Of a stretch of 64,000 bases of DNA, positions 36,901 through 45,097 are shown one piece after another. The stretch spans positions 3,234,001 to 3,298,000 of the forward strand of contig NZ_CP045067.1 in NCBI RefSeq assembly GCF_016864015.1. The letters run 5' to 3'. The DNA comes from Lacinutrix sp. WUR7 (lineage in GTDB: Bacteria; Bacteroidota; Bacteroidia; Flavobacteriales; Flavobacteriaceae). Each line of letters opens with the position of its first letter. Positions within the stretch are counted from its first letter, which is position 1. Both the position numbers and the translations under genes were made by a program. A model generated the notes under the pieces. It was not told where the DNA came from and searched no databases. It saw only the letters and a list, made by a program, of their open reading frames with translations.

Positions 36901-36940
36901 GAAACCTATCCAAATAACTTTCTGGATAGGTTTTCTTTTT
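36901..36940 (+). terminator. Terminator after exbD-like gene
   Basis: AAACCTATCC (36902-36911) pairs with GGATAGGTTT (36924-36933), followed by a T-rich tail. Confidence 0.8.
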
Positions 36941-37004
36941 AATGTTAAACTAGATGCTGAAACAAGTTCAGAGTGACCATATCTATATTTGTTTTTAAAG
37001 GATA

Positions 37005-37220
37005 TTATTCTGCGATTCCTTCTAAATCTAATAAGAAACTGTAGGTTAATGCTCGTTTTTTGTATCGCTCGAATCTTCCTGATGCTCCAAAAGGACCATT
37101 ATCCATATTACAATCCATAATTAATAGATTATCATCTGTTTTAAGCTCTCTTAGTTTGGCAATTCCTTTTATAGGTTCCCAATATTGTACATGACTATCC
37201 CAATAACCAGTAGTTATTCC
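37005..37220 (-). pseudogene. C-terminal fragment of oligopeptidase B (prolyl oligopeptidase family)
   Basis: On the minus strand the frame reads GITTGYWDSHVQYWEP, then KGIAKLRELKTDDNLLIMDC, then GPFGASGRFERYKKRALTYS and FLLDLEGIAE with a stop. This matches the last 70 residues of protease II / oligopeptidase B, where (T/A)GLHDSQVQYWEPAK, KLRELKTD and the GxSGRF segment with the catalytic His region are conserved. The frame has a TAA immediately upstream (37221-37223), and no further upstream part is present, so only a remnant is left. The catalytic His position (usually HGG) reads GPFGA, so even the motif is lost. Confidence 0.75.
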
Positions 37221-37254
37221 TTATAAAGCTTCTAAATGACAAGAATTGAATATA

Positions 37255-37869
37255 CTACTCACAAATAAGATTATAATCGTTTACTAATTCAAATACATCC
37301 TTTTCTTCATACATATCGTTACGTAGATATTCAACTATATCCTTGCAATCCGAAAAATATTTAATAGTTTTTTCTTTAAACTCCAAAAAGGAGTAATGAG
37401 AGATTAAAGGAGTGAGAGAAGACTCTCCATCTCTTAAAATATAATACTCCTTTTCTTCTTCATACTCCGTTCTTATAACAAAACCACTATGATTGGTTAT
37501 ATCTGTTGCAACAACTATAGTTCTGGTGTATAACTTTGCTTTACCATTAACTATTAATTTGAATAATCTAAACTTGTTCTTTTTAATTGGGACATATTCA
37601 TAATGACCATGATTAGCATCATATGCGTCAAAATATATTTTATCTACTTGTGATTTATCAAAAAGTTGGATTTTATGATCTTCATCTTTCTTGAATTCAA
37701 CTCTAGACTTTCCAAATGAAATTAAACTTGCAACAGTCATCGGTATTTGAATCAGCCCTTCTTTTGTTTCTCCGTTTTTTAAAATTATGACACCAGAAGT
37801 CCATTCGTATTGCCCATAGATTAAAGAACAATTAGAAATTAATAAAATTAAAATAATCTTTTTAAACAT
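37255..37869 (-). CDS. Secreted protein of unknown function
   Basis: A 204-aa protein with a signal peptide (MFKKIILILLISNCSLIYGQ). The mature part starts with WTSGVIILKNGETKEGLI, a pattern I associate with small flavobacterial secreted proteins of unknown function, followed by strands and a charged C-terminal helix region with CKDIVEYL. It starts 23 bp downstream of the E1 gene stop, on the same strand, so it may be read through from it. No enzymatic motif. Confidence 0.7.
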   Translation of the reverse strand: MFKKIILILLISNCSLIYGQYEWTSGVIILKNGETKEGLIQIPMTVASLISFGKSRVEFKKDEDHKIQLFDKSQVDKIYFDAYDANHGHYEYVPIKKNKFRLFKLIVNGKAKLYTRTIVVATDITNHSGFVIRTEYEEEKEYYILRDGESSLTPLISHYSFLEFKEKTIKYFSDCKDIVEYLRNDMYEEKDVFELVNDYNLICE

Positions 37870-37892
37870 TAGAAATCCAATTTGCTACATTT

Positions 37893-39893
37893 CTAATACG
37901 CCAACAACTTCAGTAATTCCCCTTCAAACTTATCTCGAGATAAATACTGATCTTCCAATTGATTAATAAACGGAATTGGTGTTTCCATACTAGCAACTCG
38001 TTTTACCGGAGCGTCTAATTGTTCGAAGCAGTTTTCCATAATTAGTGCCGAAATATCACTGGCTATTCCTCCAAAAAGAGAATCTTCTTGTAATATAATG
38101 GCTCTTCCTGTTTTCTTTACGGAAGCATAAATAGCTTCGGTATCTAAAGGTTGTAACGAACGTAAATCAATGACATCTGCTTGTATGTTGCTATGTTTAT
38201 CTAAAGTATTTAAAACCCAATGTACAGCTGCTCCGTAAGAGATTATAGTAACCTCGTTTCCTTCTCGTAAAAGGGAAGCTTTACCAAGTGGTAATGTGAA
38301 ATAATCTGTTGGTACTTCTTGACGAATACTTCTATACAAAGCCTTGTGCTCAAAGAACAATACCGGATTTGGATCGTTAATTGCTGACGCTAAAAGTCCT
38401 TTGGCATCATAAGGAAACGCTGGGTAAACTACTTTTAAACCTGGTGTTTTAGTAAACCAAGCTTCGTTAGTTTGGCTATGAAAAGGTCCTGCAGCAACTC
38501 CTGCTCCGCAAGGCATTCGTAACACAACATCTGCATTTTGGTTCCATCTATAATGTGATTTTGCTAAATAGTTTACTACCGGATTAAATCCGGAAGTAAC
38601 AAAATCTGCAAACTGCATTTCTACCACACTTTTAATTCCCGCAATAGAAAGTCCCATTGCTGCTTCTACAATTGCAGATTCACAAATTGGCGTATTACGG
38701 ACTCTATCTTTTCCAAAGGCTGCTACAAAACCATCTGTGATCTTAAAAACACCTCCATATTCTGCAACGTCTTGTCCCATGATTACTAAATCATCATGAC
38801 GCTCCATGCTTTGTTTTAATCCTTCAGAAATAGCATCAACTAAACGCAGTTCTTCCGTTTCATTATTTGGTGTAACTTCTTGATATACTATTTTTTGATA
38901 CACATCATTTAACTCTTCACTTTCAGATGCAATTATTGCTTCTTCCGCATAAGCTAAATCTAAATGTTCATTAATTTCATGAACTATTTCCTCTTTGAAC
39001 TTCACCTCTAAAGCTTCGTCAAGAATACCTTCGTTCTTTAAAAATTCTTGATAATTTTCTAAAGGATCCTTCTTCGCCCAAGTATCTAATAAGTCTTGAG
39101 GCACGTATTTTGTTCCGCTAGCTTCCTCATGCCCTCGCATTCTAAAGGTTTTAAATTCTAGTAAAACAGGACGTGGATTTTCACGAATGTCTTCCGCTAA
39201 AGCGCTCACTTTAGTATACACTTCTAGAATATTGTTTCCGTCAATAATATGACTTTCCATGCCATAACCCAAAGCGCGATCGGCTAAATCCTTACAATTA
39301 TATTGCTCACTGGTTGGCGTCGATAATCCGTAACCATTATTTTCTATACAGAATAAAACGGGTAATTGCCATACCGAAGCTACGTTTAAAGCTTCATGAA
39401 AATCCCCTTCACTAGTTCCGCCTTCACCAGTAAAAACAGCAGTTACTTGATTTTTATTTTTCAACTTGCTTGCTAATGCAATACCATCTGCAACCCCTAA
39501 TTGCGGTCCAAGATGCGAGATCATACCAACAATCTTGTATTCTTGCGTTCCAAAGTGAAAACTTCTATCTCTCCCTTTAGTAAATCCACTAGCTTTCCCT
39601 TGCCACTGACTAAAAAGTCGGTATAATGGGATTTCACGAGAGGTAAAAACACCTAGATTCCTGTGCATTGGTAAAATATACTCTTCTGCTAACATGGCTT
39701 TTGTAACCCCTACAGAAATAGCTTCTTGACCAATACCAGAAAACCATTTGGAGATTTTCCCTTGTCGTAATAAAATAAGCATCTTTTCCTCTATTAATCG
39801 AGGTTTAAGCATACTCTTGTATAAATCGATTAAGGTTTCTTTTTTTAAACCTTCTTTATTGTAGTTAATCATAGCTTTAGAAAACGTTTCCAT
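37893..39893 (-). CDS. 2-oxoacid dehydrogenase E1 component, fused alpha and beta subunits (branched-chain type)
   Basis: A 666-aa fusion. The alpha part (1-340) has the thiamine diphosphate motif from GEG (156-158) to NN (185-186); the beta part (about 350-666) begins LRLVDAISEGL and contains GVFKITDGF, TPICESAIV and the C-terminal transketolase-like domain. In the cell it decarboxylates a 2-oxoacid (most likely the branched-chain ones from Val, Leu and Ile) and passes the acyl group to lipoyl E2. Single-chain E1 proteins of this layout are the normal form in Bacteroidetes. E2 and E3 are not nearby. A -7 box TACATTTG lies at 39913-39920 (minus strand). Substrate choice cannot be read from the sequence. 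Confidence 0.9.
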   Translation of the reverse strand: METFSKAMINYNKEGLKKETLIDLYKSMLKPRLIEEKMLILLRQGKISKWFSGIGQEAISVGVTKAMLAEEYILPMHRNLGVFTSREIPLYRLFSQWQGKASGFTKGRDRSFHFGTQEYKIVGMISHLGPQLGVADGIALASKLKNKNQVTAVFTGEGGTSEGDFHEALNVASVWQLPVLFCIENNGYGLSTPTSEQYNCKDLADRALGYGMESHIIDGNNILEVYTKVSALAEDIRENPRPVLLEFKTFRMRGHEEASGTKYVPQDLLDTWAKKDPLENYQEFLKNEGILDEALEVKFKEEIVHEINEHLDLAYAEEAIIASESEELNDVYQKIVYQEVTPNNETEELRLVDAISEGLKQSMERHDDLVIMGQDVAEYGGVFKITDGFVAAFGKDRVRNTPICESAIVEAAMGLSIAGIKSVVEMQFADFVTSGFNPVVNYLAKSHYRWNQNADVVLRMPCGAGVAAGPFHSQTNEAWFTKTPGLKVVYPAFPYDAKGLLASAINDPNPVLFFEHKALYRSIRQEVPTDYFTLPLGKASLLREGNEVTIISYGAAVHWVLNTLDKHSNIQADVIDLRSLQPLDTEAIYASVKKTGRAIILQEDSLFGGIASDISALIMENCFEQLDAPVKRVASMETPIPFINQLEDQYLSRDKFEGELLKLLAY

Positions 39894-39912
39894 TACCTTT
39901 ATATTTATATAT

Positions 39913-39982
39913 CAAATGTAACTAAATTTTTAAGCTAAGCATATTTTAAGTTTAATTTTACTGAAGATTTTCGTTACATTTG
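39913..39982. promoter_or_regulatory. Divergent -7 boxes between E1 and oxygenase genes
   Basis: TACATTTG occurs on the minus strand at 39913-39920 (for the E1 gene) and on the plus strand at 39975-39982 (for the oxygenase gene). Both match TAnnTTTG and lie about 20-25 bp before the respective ATG. No convincing -33 TTG for either. Confidence 0.5.
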
Positions 39983-40007
39983 TAATTCGACTTATAAAAA
40001 AACGATT

Positions 40008-40958
40008 ATGGATAGAATACCTAGTGTGAACCTGAAGGACTTTGTTTCGGGCGATGCAGCAAAAAAGCAAAAATTTGTAGAAGAAATTGGTAAGGCTTAT
40101 GAAGATATAGGTTTTGTTGCGCTTAAAGGGCATTTTTTAGACGATACTTTAGTAGATAATTTATATGGAGAAGTAAAGAATTTCTTTGACCTTCCGGTAG
40201 AAACCAAACGTAGTTATGAAGTACCAGGAATTGGTGGACAACGTGGGTATATTTCTTTTGGTAAAGAAAGTGCTAAAGGTAAAAAAGAAGGGGATTTAAA
40301 AGAGTTTTGGCATTTCGGACAATGGGTAGAAAACAATCCAGAATTAGAAGCAGAATACCCAAAGAATGTAGAAGTTAAAGAGTTTCCAGCATTTAATACA
40401 ACCGGTAAGGAAACGTATAGAATGCTTGAAAAAACGGCTAAATATGTTTTACGTGCTTTAGCTTTATATCTAGATCTTGAAGAAACATATTTTGATCAAT
40501 ACATACATAATGGTAATTCTATTTTAAGACCAATACACTATCCTCCTATTATTAATGAACCAAAAAATGCAGTTCGTGCTGCAGCACATGGAGACATTAA
40601 TTTAATTACGCTTTTAATGGGAGCGCAAGGAAGAGGTTTACAAGTGCAAAAGCATGATGGAGAATGGATTGATGCCATTGCAGAACCAGATGAACTAATG
40701 ATAAATGTTGGTGACATGCTTTCTCGTCATACCAACAACAAACTAAAATCTACAATACACAGAGTTATAAATCCGCCAAGAGAACTTTGGGGAACTTCTC
40801 GTTATTCGATGCCTTTTTTCATGCACCCAATAAGTGATATGAAATTAGATGTATTAGAAAGTTGTATTGATGAAAATAACCCAAAACAATATGAAGATAT
40901 TACTGCAGGTGAATTTTTACATGAACGTCTTGTGGACTTAGGATTAATTAAAAAATAA
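40008..40958 (+). CDS. Iron/2-oxoglutarate-dependent oxygenase, isopenicillin N synthase family
   Basis: A 316-aa cytosolic enzyme of the IPNS-like group. The iron ligands are His194, Asp196 (AAHGDINLITLL) and His251 (STIHRVINPP), and the RYSMPFFMHP segment holds the Arg-x-Ser that binds the co-substrate. The N-terminal DIOX_N domain (EEIGKAYEDIGFVALKGH) is complete. Such enzymes are widespread in Bacteroidetes without known substrate. It leads a run of five co-directional genes to 44069, with 72 bp to the next. Confidence 0.88.
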   Translation: MDRIPSVNLKDFVSGDAAKKQKFVEEIGKAYEDIGFVALKGHFLDDTLVDNLYGEVKNFFDLPVETKRSYEVPGIGGQRGYISFGKESAKGKKEGDLKEFWHFGQWVENNPELEAEYPKNVEVKEFPAFNTTGKETYRMLEKTAKYVLRALALYLDLEETYFDQYIHNGNSILRPIHYPPIINEPKNAVRAAAHGDINLITLLMGAQGRGLQVQKHDGEWIDAIAEPDELMINVGDMLSRHTNNKLKSTIHRVINPPRELWGTSRYSMPFFMHPISDMKLDVLESCIDENNPKQYEDITAGEFLHERLVDLGLIKK

Positions 40959-41030
40959 ATAAAAAGTCTCCATTTTTAGTCAACAGTTGAAGAACTGTAT
41001 ACTGAATTCGGATACGGTATACTAAAAAAA

Positions 41031-41360
41031 ATGGATTTACAAGACCAACTTAAAAACTTGTTTCCAGATCATGTGGATGAAACTCCTGTAGCAGTAGATT
41101 CTAAGAAAAAAGATCTATGGTTACAAGACGATCCTATTATCTGTAAATACGAAAAACGTAAAGGAAAACCCATTACTATTTTAGAAGGCTATACTGGAGC
41201 AACCGAAGATTTTAAAGCCTTAGCAAAAGAACTTAAAACCAAACTTAGTGTTGGCGGAAGTTTTAAAGAGGATAAAATTATTATTCAAGGGGATTACAGA
41301 GATAAAATCATGGCAATGCTTAAAGAAAAAGGGTTTAATGTAAAACGAGTTGGAGGTTAA
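41031..41360 (+). CDS. SUI1/eIF1-like translation factor (YciH type)
   Basis: A 109-aa protein with the SUI1 domain: KRKGKPITILEGYTGATEDF and KELKTKLSVGGSFKEDKIII end with GDYRDKIMAMLKEKGF. Bacterial members (E. coli YciH) help start-site fidelity in translation initiation. Its stop codon directly abuts the ATG of the next gene (41361), so translation of the two is likely coupled. Confidence 0.92.
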   Translation: MDLQDQLKNLFPDHVDETPVAVDSKKKDLWLQDDPIICKYEKRKGKPITILEGYTGATEDFKALAKELKTKLSVGGSFKEDKIIIQGDYRDKIMAMLKEKGFNVKRVGG

Positions 41361-42302
41361 ATGAACGAAAATATCTTACATATTACCAATGGTGGTAATT
41401 TAACTGGCTATTTAAAAGACCTTAGTTACGCAGGCGATTATTTAACTTGGCATGAAATGCTATGTGAAGGTCCTGCAAATCGTCTTATTAATTCGGATGC
41501 ATTTATAAAAGTTAGAAAAGACTTTTTAAAAGAATGTTATGCTATTGAAGTAGACGAATATCAATACAAAAAAGAACTACATAAGCTAGACGATACCGAT
41601 AAATACACAGAAATTGTATTGTGGTTTGAATACGACTTATTTTGCCACATCAATATGTTAGCTGTTCTTAGTCTATTAAACGAAAAGAAAATAAACAAAC
41701 CTATCACTTTAGTTTGTAGCGGTAGAATTGCTAATGAGGATAGCCTAAAAGGATTAAGTGAACTTACTCCTGAGCAATTGGATTCTCATTATAAAAATCG
41801 AATAAAATTAACCGAAGAAGACAAAGATATAGCTGTAAATATTTGGCAAATTTATTGTGGTAAAGATCATAATCTATTAAAAAAATATATTACTAAAAAG
41901 TCCTCTTTTGAATATCTTGGTATTTGCCTAAAAGCACATTTAGAACGTTTTCCTGATTCTAGAAGTGGATTAAGTACTTTAGAACATAATATTTTAAGTC
42001 TACTGGATAAATACGAAGTGAAATCGAAACATCACTTGTTAGGTTATGCACTAAACTATCAAGGTTACTATGGTTTTGGCGATATACAGCTTATGCGAAT
42101 AATAGACAACCTCGCTATATTCTATGTGGAAGAAAACGATACTATTAAATTAAATAGAAAAGGTCACGAAGTACTTTTAGGACATAAAAATTATGCTTTA
42201 GAAATAAATGACAACATGATTTATGGAAATGTAAATCGTTTAGATTTTCAATTTAATAAAAAAGAAAATAAACTTATAAAAACAATATTGCATGGCGATT
42301 AA
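41361..42302 (+). CDS. DUF1835-type protein
   Basis: A 313-aa soluble protein that starts LHITNGGNLTGYLKDL and continues GDYLTWHEMLCEGP, the mark of DUF1835, followed by a long helical C-terminal part. The function of the family is not known. It starts at the base after the SUI1 stop and overlaps the phosphorylase gene by 11 bp, a tight operon arrangement. Confidence 0.85.
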   Translation: MNENILHITNGGNLTGYLKDLSYAGDYLTWHEMLCEGPANRLINSDAFIKVRKDFLKECYAIEVDEYQYKKELHKLDDTDKYTEIVLWFEYDLFCHINMLAVLSLLNEKKINKPITLVCSGRIANEDSLKGLSELTPEQLDSHYKNRIKLTEEDKDIAVNIWQIYCGKDHNLLKKYITKKSSFEYLGICLKAHLERFPDSRSGLSTLEHNILSLLDKYEVKSKHHLLGYALNYQGYYGFGDIQLMRIIDNLAIFYVEENDTIKLNRKGHEVLLGHKNYALEINDNMIYGNVNRLDFQFNKKENKLIKTILHGD

Positions 42303-43161
42303 AGAATCTGAACTAATTTTAAATCCGGATGGAAGCGTTTATCATTTAAACCTGAAACCAGAACATGTTGCTAATGATATCATTTTTGTTGGTGATCAAG
42401 ATCGTGTGGAGAAAATAACCAAGCATTTTGATAGTATTGAATTCACAAAACAAAAAAGAGAATTTAAAACACAAACGGGAACCTTTAAAGGAAAAAGATT
42501 TACTGTAATCTCTACAGGAATTGGTCCAGACAACATAGATATTGTACTTAATGAGTTAGATGCATTAGTAAATATTGACTTGCAAACTAGAAAACCAAAA
42601 ACAACACTGACTAGTTTAAACATAGTTCGTATTGGTACTTCTGGTTCGCTACAAAAAGATATTCCAGTAGATTCATTTGTAATGAGTACTCATGGATTGG
42701 ATTTAAATGGGATGTTACATTTCTATCAAATACACGCTATTTCTAATCCAGAAATTGAAGATGCATTTATGGCATTTACAAATTGGAGTAAAGAAAAAGC
42801 AAGACCTATTATAATTAATAATAGCAAAAAGTTAGAAGCTTTATTAGATAGCGATAAAATTCATAAAGGAATGACAGCTACTGCTGGAGGATTTTATGGA
42901 CCACAAGGACGTGTTTTACGTTTACCACTTGCAGACGCTACCCTAAATACAAAAATGGACACTTTTAATTTTAAAGATTTTAGAGTTACAAATCTTGAAA
43001 TGGAAACCTCTGTTATTTACGGCTTATCAAAACTTTTAGGACACCATGCACTATCTATGAATGCTATTATTGCAAATAGAGCAACTGGTGAATTTAGTGC
43101 AGACCCAAAAGCTGTGGTTAACAAGCTAATCACATATACCTTAAATAAGTTAGTAGAATAA
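42292..43161 (+). CDS. Nucleoside phosphorylase (uridine phosphorylase-like)
   Basis: A 289-aa member of the PNP/UDP family. Motifs: VGDQDRVEKI at the phosphate site, STGIGPDNIDIVLNEL, RIGTSGSLQKDIPVDS (the Gly-rich ribose/phosphate site), TATAGGFYGPQGR, and NLEMETSVIYGLSKLLGH where the Glu-Met-Glu binds ribose. It would split a nucleoside with phosphate into base and ribose-1-phosphate for salvage. It overlaps the preceding gene by 11 bp. The pyrimidine-type specificity is probable, not proven. Confidence 0.9.
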   Translation: MAIKESELILNPDGSVYHLNLKPEHVANDIIFVGDQDRVEKITKHFDSIEFTKQKREFKTQTGTFKGKRFTVISTGIGPDNIDIVLNELDALVNIDLQTRKPKTTLTSLNIVRIGTSGSLQKDIPVDSFVMSTHGLDLNGMLHFYQIHAISNPEIEDAFMAFTNWSKEKARPIIINNSKKLEALLDSDKIHKGMTATAGGFYGPQGRVLRLPLADATLNTKMDTFNFKDFRVTNLEMETSVIYGLSKLLGHHALSMNAIIANRATGEFSADPKAVVNKLITYTLNKLVE

Positions 43162-43175
43162 TTAAATTAAACTCC

Positions 43176-43205
43176 TGCTCCTGCTTGTCGGCAGACAGGT
43201 TCGCG
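43176..43205. repeat. Short palindromic repeat
   Basis: CCTGCTTGTCGGCAGACAGG forms a small hairpin. This TGTCGGCAGACAGG-type element is a frequent extragenic repeat in flavobacteria. It separates the phosphorylase gene from the next gene of the cluster. Confidence 0.5.
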
Positions 43206-43214
43206 GAAAGAAAT

Positions 43215-44069
43215 ATGAAGACAGTAAAAATTGGTGGTGTCCCAGAGCATTTTAATCTTGCTTGGTATCTTACACTTAAAAATGGAGAATATAAAGACGA
43301 AGGAATTAATCTGCGTTGGAAAGATTATTTTGGTGGTACCGGACAAATGTGTACAGCGCTTCGTGATGGAGAAATAGATTTAGCAGTAATACTAACCGAA
43401 GGTATTGTTAAAGATATTATTGATGGTAATCCAAGTACCATAGTGCAAACCTTTGTAGCATCTCCTTTAATTTGGGGAATTCACGTTGCAGAGCACTCTA
43501 ACTATAAAACTGTTGAAGACTTAAAAGGAACAAAAGCGGCCATTAGTAGATATGGTTCTGGATCTCATTTAATGGCATATATTAATGCGCAAAATAATAA
43601 TTGGGACTTAGATAAAGACCTAAACTTTGAGGTTATTAAAAACCTAGATGGTGCAGTAGAAGGACTTACCAACGAAAAGGCGGACTATTTTATGTGGGAA
43701 AAATTTACCACAAAACCCTTAGTAGATGATGGTACCTTTCGTCGTGTTGCTAACTGCCCTTCTCCTTGGCCTTGTTTTGTGATTGCAGTAAGAACAGAAT
43801 TTTTAGAAAATAATAAAGAAGATGTGCAAACCATTTTGAATATTATTAATAATACTACCAAAGAATTTAAAGATATTCCTTCCATTGATAAATCGATTGC
43901 CAATCGGTATGATCAAAAACTAGAAGATGTACAAGAATGGCTAAGCTTAACGGAATGGTCTCAAGATGTTATGGACGAAAAAACAGTCGCTAACGTACAA
44001 GAAAAATTATTTGATTTAGATATTATTTCAGAAAAATGGGAATACAATAAATTAATAACAAAACTTTAA
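43215..44069 (+). CDS. Periplasmic-binding-protein-fold protein without signal peptide (Ca3427-like)
   Basis: A 284-aa protein starting at ATG 43215 (MKTVKIGGVPEHFNLAWYLT); an in-frame TTG 30 bp upstream lies in the repeat and is not the start. The fold is that of SsuA/THI5-like substrate-binding proteins: YFGGTGQMCTALRDGEIDLA, then TEGIVKDIIDG, then AAISRYGSGSHLMAYI. No signal peptide is present and no ABC transporter genes are near, so it is likely cytosolic, as in the Ca3427-type subgroup. It may bind a small metabolite or be an enzyme. Last gene of the cluster. Confidence 0.8.
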   Translation: MKTVKIGGVPEHFNLAWYLTLKNGEYKDEGINLRWKDYFGGTGQMCTALRDGEIDLAVILTEGIVKDIIDGNPSTIVQTFVASPLIWGIHVAEHSNYKTVEDLKGTKAAISRYGSGSHLMAYINAQNNNWDLDKDLNFEVIKNLDGAVEGLTNEKADYFMWEKFTTKPLVDDGTFRRVANCPSPWPCFVIAVRTEFLENNKEDVQTILNIINNTTKEFKDIPSIDKSIANRYDQKLEDVQEWLSLTEWSQDVMDEKTVANVQEKLFDLDIISEKWEYNKLITKL

Positions 44070-44150
44070 ACCCCAAACCTCTACAGTAAGCAACCTTTCA
44101 ACCTTAAAATGTTGCAGTTTAACCACTTAATTATTCAAGATTGTTAAATT

Positions 44151-44184
44151 TTGTTAACTTTATTTAACTAAAATCGTATATTTG
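44151..44184 (+). promoter_or_regulatory. Promoter of small membrane protein gene
   Basis: TTG (44151-44153), 23 bp spacer, then TATATTTG (44177-44184), a full match to the Bacteroidetes -33/-7 pattern, 35 bp before ATG 44219. Confidence 0.6.
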
Positions 44185-44218
44185 TACTCCAAAGCTACAA
44201 ATACTAAATTAGTTGCCT

Positions 44219-44401
44219 ATGTTATTAATAATTACATCAATCCTTATTTTCCTAGTTGCCATCAACTTTATTCTTTTGGTATTTAGTTGTAATAAGACCT
44301 CTAGAAGAAGACTTAAAGCCTTAAACAAAAACAAAAAAGTAGTTAGTGTTCGACCTACCAAATCAGAGGTTGAAAACCATCTTGCTCCAACAGGGAGTTA
44401 G
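44219..44401 (+). CDS. Small single-span membrane protein (60 aa)
   Basis: ATG at 44219 gives a 60-aa peptide with one helix (about 2-25, LLIITSILIFLVAINFILLV), a Cys near its end, then a basic cytoplasmic tail (KTSRRRLKALNKNKK) and a more neutral end. A textbook promoter precedes it. Its 3' end overlaps the convergent uracil-DNA glycosylase gene by 47 bp. No family recognised. Confidence 0.65.
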   Translation: MLLIITSILIFLVAINFILLVFSCNKTSRRRLKALNKNKKVVSVRPTKSEVENHLAPTGS

Positions 44402-45020
44402 TCTTACTAAAATGTTTATTTCCAAACCAATACCCTCTATTCGCGCTTAATGGCGAAGGATGACCAGAAGTTAAAATATGATGCCTAGTAGTATCAATAA
44501 GTTTGGCTTTCTTTTTTGCAAAACCTCCCCAAAGTAAAAATACCACATTCTCTTTCTTATCACTTATTAATTTAATTACAGAATCTGTAAAAGTTTCCCA
44601 GCCTCGCTTTTGATGACTTCCTGCTTGATGTGCTCTAACCGTTAATGTAGCATTTAGTAACAATACACCTTGCTTTGCCCAAGATTCTAAATTCCCAGTA
44701 TTGGAAACCACTTTTCCTAAATCACTTTCTATCTCTTTATAAATGTTTTTTAAGGAAGGCGGAATCGCAATACCATCATTCACACTAAAACATAAACCAT
44801 TAGCTTGACCCACATCATGATAGGGATCTTGACCAATAATAACCACCTTTACATCTTCAAAAGCACATAAGTTAAAAGCATTGAAAATTTTATCGCTTTC
44901 CGGAAAACATTCGTGCGCTTTGTATTCTTCCGCTACAAATTCCATTAAAGATTTAAAGTAAGGTGCATGAAACGTTTCATATAAATGTGCTTTCCAACTA
45001 GAATCTATGTTATATTGCAT
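44355..45020 (-). CDS. ung: Uracil-DNA glycosylase, family 1
   Basis: A 221-aa enzyme that removes uracil from DNA as the first step of base excision repair. The catalytic water-activating motif GQDPYH is at 63-68 (Asp64), the DNA-intercalation motif GHPSPLS at 186-192 (His187), plus LLNATLTVR and LLWGGFAKKK. The ATG at 45020 is chosen over an in-frame TTG 12 bp upstream, giving MQYNIDSSWK. Complete, with normal length. Confidence 0.95.
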   Translation of the reverse strand: MQYNIDSSWKAHLYETFHAPYFKSLMEFVAEEYKAHECFPESDKIFNAFNLCAFEDVKVVIIGQDPYHDVGQANGLCFSVNDGIAIPPSLKNIYKEIESDLGKVVSNTGNLESWAKQGVLLLNATLTVRAHQAGSHQKRGWETFTDSVIKLISDKKENVVFLLWGGFAKKKAKLIDTTRHHILTSGHPSPLSANRGYWFGNKHFSKTNSLLEQDGFQPLIW

Positions 45021-45097
45021 TTTTTTTACCAAATTTTAAGAAAGTCTAAAATAATACTATCTTTAAACTTGATACCCTTTTTAGCATTTAATTATAT

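Noticed and set aside
37893-39893. E1 alpha/beta fusion as a novelty
   Set aside because: Single-chain E1 of this layout is the usual form in Bacteroidetes.
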